Assembly (NCBI RefSeq): GCF_030253575.1
Contig: NC_080569.1
Span: forward strand, 6,304,001 to 6,368,000
Source: Rhododendron vialii
Lineage: Eukaryota > Streptophyta > Magnoliopsida > Ericales > Ericaceae
Length of the DNA: 64,000 bases
Reading direction: 5' to 3'
The notes beneath the pieces are model-generated. The model was not told where the DNA came from. It did no database searches and saw nothing but the letters and a program-made list of their open reading frames with translations. The translations under genes were made by a program, and so were the position numbers. Positions 50,641 to 61,899 of this stretch are shown one piece after another. The first letter of the stretch is position 1. Every line of letters starts with the position of its first letter.

Positions 50641-50800
50641 AAAAACTTATTCACTGAGGAGTTGTGAATAAGTTTTACAATGCTCAATCTCGGTCGTTAA
50701 CGGTAATAAATAATCTATAAATGTCAATAGATTGTTTTTTAATCCGGATAGTTTAAAACACTTTTGAACGCTTGAGATTGCGCGGAGCCGTGAATTTCCT
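50641..50800. repeat. Decayed foldback sequence
   Basis: aaaacttattcac...gtgaataagtttt makes a short hairpin at 50642-50676. Further paired words (gctcaatctcg/cttgagattgcg) suggest a decayed foldback element ending near 50795. Bounds uncertain. Confidence 0.4.
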
Positions 50801-51134
50801 ATCATCTGACAAAACATTAGCACAAAGACTTTGTAAAATTTTCTTGTGGAACCCCAATGGAGTAGGAGTAGGAGAAGTATCGAAACCAAATTGGTGGATC
50901 TGCCCCTGCGTGACCACATGTGTTTCTGGCCGAGTGCAGCTGCCTTATTTCCAAACCTATTCAACGAGGGAGAGAGCCAAGAATACAAAATCCAATCGGA
51001 TAGGGCAAATCATACGAGTTTTTGGCCGCAAAAAATGAGCTTAAAAAAATCATGATGTTGGACATTAAAATAGGAGGTCACAGCACAGGGCTCACACTCC
51101 TAAAACCTCAATCCCTTTTATAATTTGCTATACA

Positions 51135-54100
51135 TCTATATAATAAAACAGAGCTGTGTTTGAATCCAATAGACAACCAACGCTCTAGATTTATCCCCTC
51201 ATTCTGCATAAATCTCTGCCCTCCATTCTATATTCCTTTTTTAGTCTTGAATGTTTCCCTGATATAGAATTAGATGAATCAGTAATGAGGTATGATTTTG
51301 ATTTAATTTTATTTCCTTTTCCAAAACCTAATTTTGTTCCCTTCTCCTTTTGGTTCAAAATTTGAAACCTTCTCTCTCTCTCTCTCTCTCTCTCAACCGT
51401 AGTTCAAAAATTGAGAGGTCCTTTACCTCTTCAGTTAGGGTTTTTTGTTCACATTTTTGCAACATGAATATGAGTTCATCCAACAACGTTGATGGCAACA
51501 AAGTTCTATTCTTCCGGTGCTCCTGTTTGGGTCTTTCTGTTCAGGTCTTTTTTATTAATTGCATCAAAACTCGATTACGTAGGGATTATTTCTAAATTAA
51601 TTTATGATGTTTGAGTTTGTTTTGCAGCAGGTTTACCTAACAAGTTTATAGTAAAATTGAGGTACACTTAAAGTTTTTGTTTACATTTATCCATTCGCAT
51701 GCTTATGAATTTTTACTATATTGAAGGTAGACGGTTAGTTTGGTGAGATTTTTTATTTCTTCTAAATCTGCTTTTTCATTTTTTGAATGTAGACAAAAAA
51801 AAAAAAAAACACATATTTGATAAAAAGACGTGATCGCTATGTGTGATAAAAAGCCTTGGTGAAGAACTCATATTGGCTGTCTAAACATTTAAGTTCTTGA
51901 TTAGGTAGTATTAGCTCTATTTCCTTTCTAATTTTATCTTTCGCAATTTTAATTGGAGTATAGCCGGTGGTCTTCTTCCGTAATTTTATCTTTGTTAAGA
52001 TTAACCTTAACAAAGGGTTAGTTTGTTTGGTTATTTTATTGGAGACTTGATAAGTGTACTCGCATGTGATTTTTAATATAAAAGGCATCTTTGATGAATT
52101 TCTCATAATAAGAGTGTTTTGCAAAACTTAGTGATGTTGTTCAAAAAAGGGAGGGGAGGCTGATCTAATGAATATGGTTTTTTCCCTCTGTGGTAATTCC
52201 AATCAGCTACTTTCTTCCTTCTTTTTTTTCAAAACAGAAATGAGAGAGTAAAGGGTTTAAAGGGTCCGGCGAGGTCACAGGAGGCGAAATGGATGTGTAT
52301 CCCAATTTTAACCAACCAAACAGGTAATTCAAGTAGACTAATAATTAATTTCGGGGTGGGGGCTAAAAGTATATGGAATTTGCTGTGATATCTGTGCTAA
52401 AAATGAAACCTTTTTTTTTGTGGGCATAAAAAAGTGTTCGTTAAAATCATGGAAAAAAGTAGCCGGACTGGGTACTGAAAAGGGCAAGTCAAACATCTAA
52501 AATCGGACTATGATTGGAATGAAGCCTCTCAAATCCAAATTAGAAATCGGATGATTCATCTTTAAAGTAGGATATTTAGAGCAACAAGATCTATTTGTGC
52601 CTTAAAAATGTGTGAAATTATGCCGAATATTCAATGAAAGCATTAGACAACTATCAGTGGGCAATTAGGTGAGAATCAATTTGAAATTTTTGAAGTAAAA
52701 CAAACAACATGTTTTTGTTCTAAATGCATATTACCTCTCTAGGTGCAATTCCACTTTATTTTTTGATTTATGTTTGTGAACTCTCATTGTGATGAATCAC
52801 TAAATTTATATTTGTTTTGGTATACAAGGTTCTAAAAAAAACGGAATTGAAGTAAAGCTACAACTGAACGCTTTGTGTCTCCTGGAACCTCTCATTGGGA
52901 ATGAAAGATGAAAAGAATTTTCATATGCCAATATTTCTTATTATTTTATTCTGCTTCCTCTAATATTTCTTTCGTTTGGTAAGTTGTGGGGTGGACAATG
53001 TTGAATATAAGTTAGGTACTAAATGAACTTAGAAATAAGATATCTTTGGTTTCACTGGTTTTGTAAAATGTACTCCTTAGTATTTTTTAAAAACCTGCCG
53101 GTACCCCCCCCCCCCACTTTTTGAAAATGAAGAGTTGGCCTTCGGAAAAGCATCCACAAATCCTCCGTAGGGTTTTATCCCCTTCAAACCACGTTTAGGA
53201 ACTGCCTATTGCAACTCCAAGAGATCTCCAATTGTAACTCCAATTTTTTCATTAGCATTTGTCTTCAACAACCATTACCAGTGAAACCCAATCTAGATGT
53301 ATATACCGAAAACTTATCTTTGAACAAGGTATGTGAGATATTTTTATGTTTATGTTATGTAATCACTATTATAGTGCACTGCATTTTATTGACATAGTTT
53401 TGCTTTGTCGCCAACTAATTAAACATTATGTTTTTTCATAGCAAGGCCCTGTATAATGGATGCCATATGAAAGACCATGAATTAATTAGTGTACTGCAGT
53501 ATGAGGGTTATTTTATTGATCATGGCTTTGGTGAAATAAACAGATTTGGCAATCTAGCTTTAGAGGATTTGTCAGAGAAATGCTTCCTAATGTAGGTATT
53601 GAGACGACTCAGTTTGAAGTCATAGTTCGTATTAATTCGAAATTTAATTTTGTTTTGTGCCCACATCTTGCTAAGGATTTTGGAACTCTTTTAAATATAA
53701 AGTAATTGGAGTGTACATTAAGACTGAATTGTTTTGGTCTTGCGATTCTATATTTCCTTACATGGCTTTCAGCATTAATTTTGTAGTTTGACCGAAGACT
53801 CCATTGTATTACGGTAAGTTAATTAGGTAGAGATGTTCCTTATTATATTACATTTACATTCAGCCATGACTTCGAAGTTTTAATATCATACATGAATTTA
53901 TTTTACAAATGGTTTTTTTTGGTGTAAGAGAAATCATATGGCTGAGGTTTTGGTGGTCTAATAAGGATTAGCTTTTGGTGGTATGATACCGTTTAGAACC
54001 TTTTTGTTTTGAATTTGCTTGCCTTCATATTTTATACATTTAGTTGGAATATAATGACCAAAATGCTTTGCCAGCTGTGTTTTCCATTGCCACGCCATAG

Positions 54101-55072
54101 TACGCCAAAAGTGCCAAAACACCTTTTCATAGGCATCTATGTACATATTGGCTCAAATTTGCTTGGCTTAGCTTAATCTATGAATTGACGAGTTGTGGAT
54201 GGAGTGAAACTCATTGTTTGAAACTAATACTATGGTAAACATAATTTTTTTGTCTCATTAGATTCATTACCAACATGATCTCTATTCCAGTTTCTTATGG
54301 GAATTCCAATTCTAATTGAAGATTGTGTCTTTGTTGCTTTTTTGATGTTGCGTCAAATTAATATGCGGTAGGACAAATAAAATATTTATTTTGATAATAT
54401 TCTTAGTTTTGTTAATTTCTTTTTTTTAGGTTATGAAGCAGGGGTTGGTGTTGCAAATGGGAGAAACTGCATGAGAGAGCTATGGAGGTGGGCAGGTGCA
54501 TAAGGATCACATGCAATGGGTTTCAGTTTTCATGCAGAAATATTGCAAGATGTGAGGTCCTCCGGCTATTACTAGAGGGAGATGAGAATAGAGGATTTGA
54601 TTATGGTAAGAAGTGGAAAGAGATACGAATGGGTTGAAGTGGCTTAGAACGGGTGAGAATCTAAAGGATGATTCGAATGTAAGTCATGATAAATTGGGGT
54701 TTGAAATTTATTACGGTTGATTGTGTTTTAATAGGTTAGAGAACGAAGATGGATCTCTCACTGGTGTTGTGTCGGTTTTGTAATTGCTATTGTATACGAT
54801 TTGTTGAACGTGCAATCACAATACGTTTAGTCTAAGATGACATTGTTTGTAGTTAATTTCACTTCAAGTGTGAGTGTGACTGACTCTCGATGAAGCTATT
54901 GAATTTTAGATTAGTCGAAGCGGTCCCCACTAATTAAAAATCGATTTGTGTTGGGGTCAAGTTATGTGAGTGTGTGTCCATAGGCACGATTTTGCTGAAG
55001 AGTAACGACACTAAAAGCCAGTTCCCATGCCGCATTCTTTGAGCCGTGCCTTCAGGCACGGGCATGCGCTAG
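51135..55072 (+). mobile_element. Putative non-autonomous Helitron, 3.9 kb
   Basis: The 5' end reads TCTATATAATAAAACAG immediately after A (51134), the classic plant Helitron start. The 3' end has a GC-rich hairpin GCCGTGCC-ttca-GGCACGGGC followed eight bases later by CTAG and then T (55073). So 5'-TC, hairpin plus CTRR, and insertion between A and T are all met. No terminal repeats or target duplication, as expected. No Rep/helicase frame is visible. It holds a CT microsatellite at 51371-51394, a poly-C run at 53106-53116 and AT-rich filler; any captured gene pieces were not recognised. Confidence 0.75.
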
Positions 55073-55703
55073 TTATTTTACATAATACAACCACATGGCT
55101 TCCAGAGTTTAGGAAATAAAGAATAATATAGTTGACTTCATATGTGCTAGTACTACTTTTCTAGTTCACCAATCCCCGCAAGGTAGACTTTTTGGGGATT
55201 CGGAAACCATGTACTGCACCTCTGCACTAGAGGGGCTGTACTTAGGGCATTATCCAAACGTTTAAAAGTGTTTTTAATTGTCTATATTTAAAACAAATTT
55301 TTTTAAGAAAGATTTTTTTTGGAAGAGTTTATTTTAAATCTAAATCGTTGATTGTTAAGATGGACGGATTGCGTGATGCATTACAACTTTGTAATACACC
55401 TCATCCTGCGGGAATCCCGGATCCGACTTTTCGTTTAACAAAAGTCGGCCTATGTAGTCAAAAATTCCAATGAATTGAGATTGAGATATCCTTGCTTTTG
55501 AAAAATTGCAATTCAACTGGTAAATCGTAAAGGAGTTTGCTTTTTGTCCAGTTCATATGGTGACATTCTGGATAATCCACTTCGTTATTGTGGGCAGTGC
55601 CACATGGGATATTTAAAAAAGAATTTTAGATCTTTATTTGAAATGGATGAATCTTTATTTGGACTATACGGGATTGATGTGGATTTGCTCAAATCCAAAC
55701 CCC

Positions 55704-55945
55704 AAAAAAGGAGAAGTTTTTCAGTGCCGGGTGGGCACGCGCCACGTGATGTTGAGCACCATCTCGACCGTTGAAATGTGTTTTGGATAGTTCGGATCTA
55801 TTTGAATAATTTTTTATTATAAAATTATCATAACACCACCTAAGCCCAAATAGATTTGAATTATCCAAAATACATTTAGACGGCCAAGATATGTGCTCGG
55901 CATAACGTGAACTGTGTCCACCCGGCACTGAAATCCCCAAAAAAA
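55704..55945. mobile_element. Foldback MITE, about 240 bp, near the C4H promoter
   Basis: The left arm tttttcagtgccgggtgggc and onward to ggatagttcggatctatttg pairs with the reverse complement of the right arm (ggatttcagtgccgggtgga to ggataattcaaatctatttg), closing at an AT-rich centre near 55825. It ends about 320 bp before the C4H start codon. Target duplication not clear. Confidence 0.85.
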
Positions 55946-56130
55946 TGCTAGTAGCGGCCGATATTTAAAATTACGACCCCTCAAAACTGAATTAAACCAG
56001 AGGATACCCGGAGCCTTGCCTTACCTACTCCCTTGAGCCATCTTTCTCCCTCCCCTCATCAAACCCGCCGTTAACACTATCACAGTCAACCCCTTCATCC
56101 TCCACCCACCCCCACACGCCCCCCGCGGCC

Positions 56131-56221
56131 ACCTAACGTCTCCCATTGATAACCGCCTCATAAAACGCCTGTGTTTTCATCACTTCACCTCCCTCCCTCT
56201 CTCTCTCGCTCTCTCTATAAA
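56131..56221 (+). promoter_or_regulatory. AC-type element and TATA box of the C4H promoter
   Basis: ACCTAAC at 56131-56137 matches the AC-III element bound by R2R3-MYB activators of phenylpropanoid and lignin genes. TATAAA lies at 56216-56221, 47-52 bases before the ATG, implying a very short 5' UTR. CT-rich sequence lies between. Motif identity is seen; function is inferred. Confidence 0.6.
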
Positions 56222-56267
56222 GAGAGAGTTTACATACTCACCTTTCGATCACAACTACTACGCCCAA

Positions 56268-59200
56268 ATGGATCTCCTCCTACTAGAAAAAACCCTCCTA
56301 GGCCTCTTCGCCGCCACGCTACTCGCCATCGCCGTCTCCAAGCTCCGCGGCAAGCGGTTCAAACTCCCTCCCGGACCCATACCCGTGCCCGTATTCGGAA
56401 ACTGGCTCCAAGTGGGGGACGACTTGAACCACCGCAACCTGACCGAGTTAGCCAAGAAGTTCGGCCAGATACTCCTCCTCCGCATGGGCCAGCGCAACCT
56501 GGTCGTGGTCTCCTCCCCGAACCTCGCCAAGGACGTCCTCCACACCCAAGGCGTCGAGTTCGGGTCCCGCACCCGGAACGTCGTCTTCGATATATTCACC
56601 GGGAAGGGACAGGACATGGTGTTCACCGTCTACGGCGAGCACTGGAGGAAGATGAGGCGGATCATGACCGTCCCTTTTTTTACTAACAAGGTATGTGCAG
56701 CTTGTTATGTGTTTTGTGTATTTTATTATTTTATTTGAAAAAGATCGAGAGGCTGAGGGGTATGTCAAGTTTTCTCGGGAGTTGCAGCACTTGGAGGGTT
56801 TTGGTCTCTTCGAAGTTCTCTCGATTCATTTCTTTGTCTTATTGTAATGATTTCATTTTTTTTTTTTTTATCTCAATATCCTAATGAAGTTTTCTTTTGC
56901 CGATAAAAAAAAAAAGGTTGTGCAGCAGAACCGGTTCGGGTGGGAGGACGAGGCGGGCCGGGTGGTGGAGGACGTGAGGAAGAACCCGGAGGCGGCGACG
57001 AATGGGATGGTGTTGAGGAGGCGGTTGCAGCTGATGATGTACAACAACATGTACAGGATTATGTTTGATAGGAGGTTCGAGAGCGAGGAGGATCCGTTGT
57101 TTGTGAAGCTCAAGGCGTTGAATGGGGAGAGGAGTAGGTTGGCTCAGAGCTTTGAGTATAACTATGGGGATTTCATTCCGGTTCTGAGGCCCTTCTTGAG
57201 GGGGTACTTGAAGGTTTGCAAGGATGTGAAGGAGAGGAGGTTGAAGCTGTTCAAGGATTATTTTGTTGATGAGAGGAAGTAAGTTTTTTGTTTTTCGGTT
57301 TGGTTTTTAGTCAAAAAAGACGGTTGTTTGATAGCTATTGAAGAAAAATTAAAGATAGCACATTGCACGTCACCTGGTCATGTCCCAACATTGCTTTAAA
57401 ATCACACGTTTTCGTGAGATTTGAACACATGCATTCTGGTGCACCATGTTAACTTACTACCATACGTATGCGTGGGTTCACTATCACTTAGCGATGCACA
57501 TAATTTTAAATTGCAGGAAGTTAGGAAGCAGGAAGAGCATGGACAGCAATGGCAAATGTGCGATGGATCATATTTTGGATGCCCAAAATAAAGGAGAGAT
57601 CAATGAGGACAATGTTCTTTACATTGTTGAGAACATCAACGTGGCTGGTAATTCTTTTAGTTCTACTCTTTCCTACTTCCCCTTTCAATTTTCCACTTTC
57701 TAATCCTCTTATCTGTGTATTGTTAGATTTATTCCAATTTTGTAGACTAGCATATTTCATTTGTGTTAAAAAGTTCCGGATTAGTTCAACTATCAAATTA
57801 TCGGAGTATTTGTTTAGACCCATTTGGTTAGTGATCACCATTTTGTAATGAGTTATTTTGATGCACCTAATTTTGTTAGTACGTATTTTGTTAAGTGTGG
57901 GCCCGGTGCTATATGATCAATTTGGACCCATAATGGGCTGGGCCATTTTATAAGCACTAGAGGAGATCTTACTCCCATCCTCATATATATTTGTGTGTCT
58001 AGCCCATTGAGTTACACGGCTGTTGAAAAAAGAGGGAAGGGAGTAGATACTCCTCTCTGGGGAAAAATTGGTACGCATTGTACACGTGGGTTTCACATTT
58101 CTTCGACCATCTCAAGATCAAATTCAGTTCATCACTCAAGCTTCCATCTATGGCATCTTCATCTTCAGGTATGTTGCAGCTTAAAGTTTATTCACATGCT
58201 ATGAATTGGAGCAAGAAATTAGGGCTCGGAACTGTGAAAATTCTAACATGTACATGTATCCCATATAGTGGCTACTGAAGATCCAGCTTTAAGTACGTAC
58301 GTATTGAACAGGGTACACCTGTTTTAGTCGCGCGCTAAAACAAGCCGTGCACTCTTTCAAAGATTTTCCACTTAAGACCATGCTGTCTGATCTTTTGCTT
58401 CGAATTCATCGGTGTTACTGCTGTCATTTACGTAATTCTGATACTATTTGGACTTAGGCTCTTTTGGTCCGATGGTCTCGTACCTACATTTAAGTTTGAA
58501 GTTCGTATTGATAAAGTAGCTAGCGTCCACTCTAGCTCTGGCCGAGAAAAGAAAATCCACTTTCGTACTGGAATGTGCACGGGCTTGTACACAAGAAGTG
58601 AAATTTTTAGTTGGATTAGGTGTAGTAGTATTTGTGTCGAGATTACTGCACGTAGTTCTTACACTAAAAACTTAATTGACGTCCTATAAAAATGCGGGGA
58701 AAAGGTATGTACAGTACACCGAAAAAAGGGTGCTGTTTTTTCGTCCTGGCCGGGCGACAATGCTCCGAAATGGGCAAACATGCAGCTGGGAAAAACTTGT
58801 GTGGAAATGTCAAATAACGCTTGATCGAGTTGGACATTACTTTGCCTACTTGGGTCTACGAATTTGAAATTTTCCTTCTGACTTGGCAAGTATTAAGGAG
58901 TCTAAAATTGGTGGAATCCCACTAATTAACCATGGCTGGTTGGTGACCAATTCACTTTGTGCCCCCTAATAGAGGACTAGGTCAATGTCAACTACCACAC
59001 CTAACTGTGCTCACCATTTAATTAATTTCATAAGTACTAGTTAATTGAATTATCCTGTTGATTTTTGGGTATGGATCGGTTGAGAAATTGGGGTGGTAAT
59101 CTGGATTTAGATGGCTTACCTAATCCAAGATAATTATATTCTATTAATTTGTTGATTTCATAATCACAAAACTGATTCAGCTAATATGTTGGTTTGCGAA

Positions 59201-60097
59201 AATTTCCTGAGAGTCCTAAGTAATTATGCTATTACTACTTTGCAGATGTAATACCTAGCATGTATGTTTGTTAGCTATTCTAGCAACCGCAATCGAAATT
59301 CATCTTTACTTGTAAATATAGTGAGATTGAGATATGAGCGGTGGACATCGGCATTCTTGCCGAATCATGTATATTTGTGTGCTATGTTTTGTTTTGTTTT
59401 GTTTTTTGTCTTTTTGCGGTGATTGATCAATTTTCTCATGCCTATGTTCGTTTGATTCGTCGCCTAATGACTGTGCCCAACAATTTTCCATGAAACAGCA
59501 ATTGAGACAACATTATGGTCAATAGAATGGGGCGTTGCAGAGCTAGTCAACAACCCTCACATCCAGAACAAGCTCCGAAACGAGCTCGACACCGTGTTGG
59601 GCCCTGGAGTCCAAATCACCGAGCCAGACATCGAAAAGCTTCCCTACCTCCAAGCCGTAGTCAAAGAGACTCTCCGCCTCCGGATGGCGATTCCCTTACT
59701 AGTCCCCCACATGAACCTCCACGATGCAAAGCTAGGTGGGTACGATATCCCCGCAGAGAGCAAAATCTTGGTAAACGCGTGGTGGCTTGCCAACAACCCC
59801 GACAATTGGAAGAACCCTGAGGAGTTCAGGCCGGAGAGGTTTTTTGAAGAGGAGTCTAAGGTGGAGGCCAATGGAAACGACTTTAGGTACCTTCCGTTTG
59901 GTGTAGGTAGGAGGAGCTGCCCTGGAATTATCCTGGCTTTGCCTATTCTTGGCATCACTTTGGGTCGTTTGGTCCAGAATTTCGATCTCTTGCCTCCTCC
60001 AGGACAATCAAAGATAGACACTGCAGAGAAGGCCGGGCAATTCAGCTTGCAGATTATGAAGCATTCTATCATTGTTCTGAAACCGATATCATTTTGA
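56268..60097 (+). CDS. C4H: Trans-cinnamate 4-monooxygenase (CYP73A, C4H)
   Basis: Complete gene with exons 56268-56690, 56917-57278, 57517-57647 and 59499-60097, giving 504 residues. It hydroxylates trans-cinnamate to p-coumarate with NADPH-P450 reductase, the second step of the phenylpropanoid pathway, anchored in the ER by the N-terminal helix ([19 protein letters not shown]). Motifs: proline hinge [10 protein letters not shown]-helix AIETT, ExxR in KETLRLR, FRPERF, and heme loop [10 protein letters not shown] (439-448, Cys446). It is a class I enzyme by its N-terminus. The usual C4H gene has three exons; here the first (423 + 362 = 785 nt) is split by a 226-bp intron that looks like an inserted retroposon. 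An upstream in-frame acceptor at 56889 would add nine residues (FSFADKKKK). The reading frame is otherwise intact. Confidence 0.96.
56691..56916 (+). mobile_element. Retroposon-derived intron in C4H (LINE/SINE-like, poly-A tailed)
   Basis: The 226-bp intron begins GTATGTGCAG and ends in an 11-base A-run plus G. AAGGTATGTGCAG at 56688-56700 and AAGGTTGTGCAG at 56914-56925 flank it: a target-site duplication of 12-13 nt with one indel. The tail aatgaagttttcttttgccg plus A-run resembles tails at about 21900 and 32470. The donor GT comes from the left TSD copy and the acceptor AG from the right copy after the poly-A. A normal polypyrimidine tract before this acceptor is lacking. Confidence 0.75.
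57648..59498. other. Intron 3 of C4H, 1.85 kb, no gene inside
   Basis: AT-rich, GT-AG bounded. No coding sequence or complete element ends recognised. Confidence 0.6.
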
Positions 60098-61640
60098 ATT
60101 GTATCTTAACTGTGCGCGCATGTGTTTCCACTATGGGGTTCAGAACACAAAAAGCATTTGGTTTTGGAAAGTTTAATTCATAAGTTTTCAGTGACTGTTC
60201 TTCTCGCTACTTCTCCCTCTCTTCTCATTTTGGTGACTACTCTGTTACTACAAATTACCGACATTGTAGATTTTGCAATGAAGCTCAAACACCATACCGA
60301 TCGTATGCAATTTGCAAAGTTTGGGCGGATAGCCCGAGCTGGTTCCATACAAAGTCTCCCAACAAAAGATCTAACGTGCTTTTGGTTTGTCACAACTTTC
60401 TGGGAAGGTCTATTCACTTTCTCCTCTGTTACATTCCAAAATGCCTGCTTTTACAGATTCAAAATCATATATCTTCGGGTGAATTTATTATTAATCACAA
60501 GGTTGATTCATCTTTTACAAGTTCGGAGAATTGCATATGTAGCATAGCAAGGCATTTCGGTAATTGACTTGTACCCCGTACCACATTCCAAGTACCCTGT
60601 TCCACATTCCAAATAAGTAGTACAAGGATTCTGTTGTTGTGATAGATCTGATCGAGATCTATAAAACTAAATCTATATTGTACATTTTTTAATTTCGGTA
60701 AATCTATTATTTTTAAATTTAAAAATTATAAATAAATACTTATTTTTTAGGAGTAAACCGGAAAAGCAACAGGTTCATAGGTTTTATTGGGAAAGAGCAT
60801 CTCGGGTCTTTGAGTTTCTTTTTCTATGCAGCATTTCAATGGATAAACCTGTGTATGCAAAAACAAATTAGGTAAAAACATCAATAATGATATCAATGAA
60901 TTTCAGAATGAAAAACAACCTCTTAAGATTTGAGTATAAATTTAAATCTTTCTTAAATTGAGGGGAAAACATTAACGAGGTATAGATTTGTGTCCAGAAT
61001 TGTAAGAAAAATTAACTAAAAACTAGTAATTTTTAGTAAAAAAGAAGACTATGGCCGTAGATGCTCTGATGGCAGCTTCGTTTGGAAACCATGCATTTAT
61101 CTCGTCATCAAGAAATCTAATAATTACCCAATTAAACATACACGAGGATAAAAACGGCTGATCAAAAATCTCCAAACCCAACGAAAACAAAGAATATGTA
61201 CACAAATTAATTAATTTGATCGCTTTTGTTAACTGAAGACATAAAAAATAATAAAAGAAGAGAGAAAGAAGGAGGTCAAGAAGAAGAAGATGTGGGTCGT
61301 ATCCAGGCCCCCAAATCAGAAGGGAAATCAGAGGGGGCAGACATGAAGACCCTATACCAGATTCAATTTCTGTACACATAACCATGCTTCCTTCAATTTT
61401 AACATCCAGAGCATCGGCTTAATTGTGCACAGACAGACAGATAGATAGATAGATTATTCATTCATCCCACTCAATTAATCGAAAACCAAAATCAAGAGGA
61501 AAAATCGACAAAGTTGAAAGACAGGAAGGAAACCCTAAAACGAAGCAGAGAATCAACGGAACCCTGGGGGAGGGAGGAATGGATCTAAATGCACCAAGTT
61601 CTAACCTTCTGTTGCTTCGGTTGACATTTATAGGCGGGCC
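60098..61640. other. 3' flank of C4H and leader-like minus-strand sequence, no gene
   Basis: The C4H 3' UTR probably ends within the first few hundred bases. A GATA/GACA microsatellite lies at 61433-61454. Minus-strand frames of 95-120 codons in 61023-61745 have no recognisable domain. Confidence 0.45.
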
Positions 61641-61806
61641 GAGAGTCCTGCTAGGGTTTCGTACGCGATGAAATAACGAAATTACCCCCGAACAAACACA
61701 GGGTTTGCATTCTGGTGAAACATTTTTGGATCCCAGTTCGTTCAAGGGCCCAAACTTTGTCGACTACGAAATGTCTGATGGGTTTAGACAATTTGGGCCC
61801 AAATTA
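61640..61806 (-). promoter_or_regulatory. Promoter-like region facing left, with site II, telo-box and TATA
   Basis: Read on the minus strand, TTGGGCCCAAA (about 61790-61801) and TTTGGGCCCTT (about 61744-61754) are site II motifs. AAACCCTAGC (about 61652-61661) is a telo-box, and CTATAAATG lies near 61627-61635. This ordered set is typical of plant ribosomal-protein, translation and snoRNA promoters. What it drives is not recognised. Confidence 0.45.
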
Positions 61807-61899
61807 ACTACTTTCGTTGACACGTTTTTGGGAAAAAGAAATCACAAAAATATTCAATCCGTCCACGTGTCGGTTTACGTGAACCTCGGCTAATTTTTG

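Noticed and set aside
56171-56686. 171-codon frame overlapping C4H exon 1
   Set aside because: Pro/Arg-rich shadow frame of the GC-rich C4H exon.
61058-61082. Minus-strand GAAGCTGCCATCAGAGCATCT resembling miR167
   Set aside because: Several mismatches to miR167, no partner arm for a precursor hairpin nearby, and the agagcatct part fits a common MITE-end word.
61652-61661. AAACCCTAGC on the minus strand as a telomerase RNA template
   Set aside because: No plant telomerase RNA promoter pair (USE plus TATA at Pol III spacing); a telo-box in a Pol II promoter fits better.
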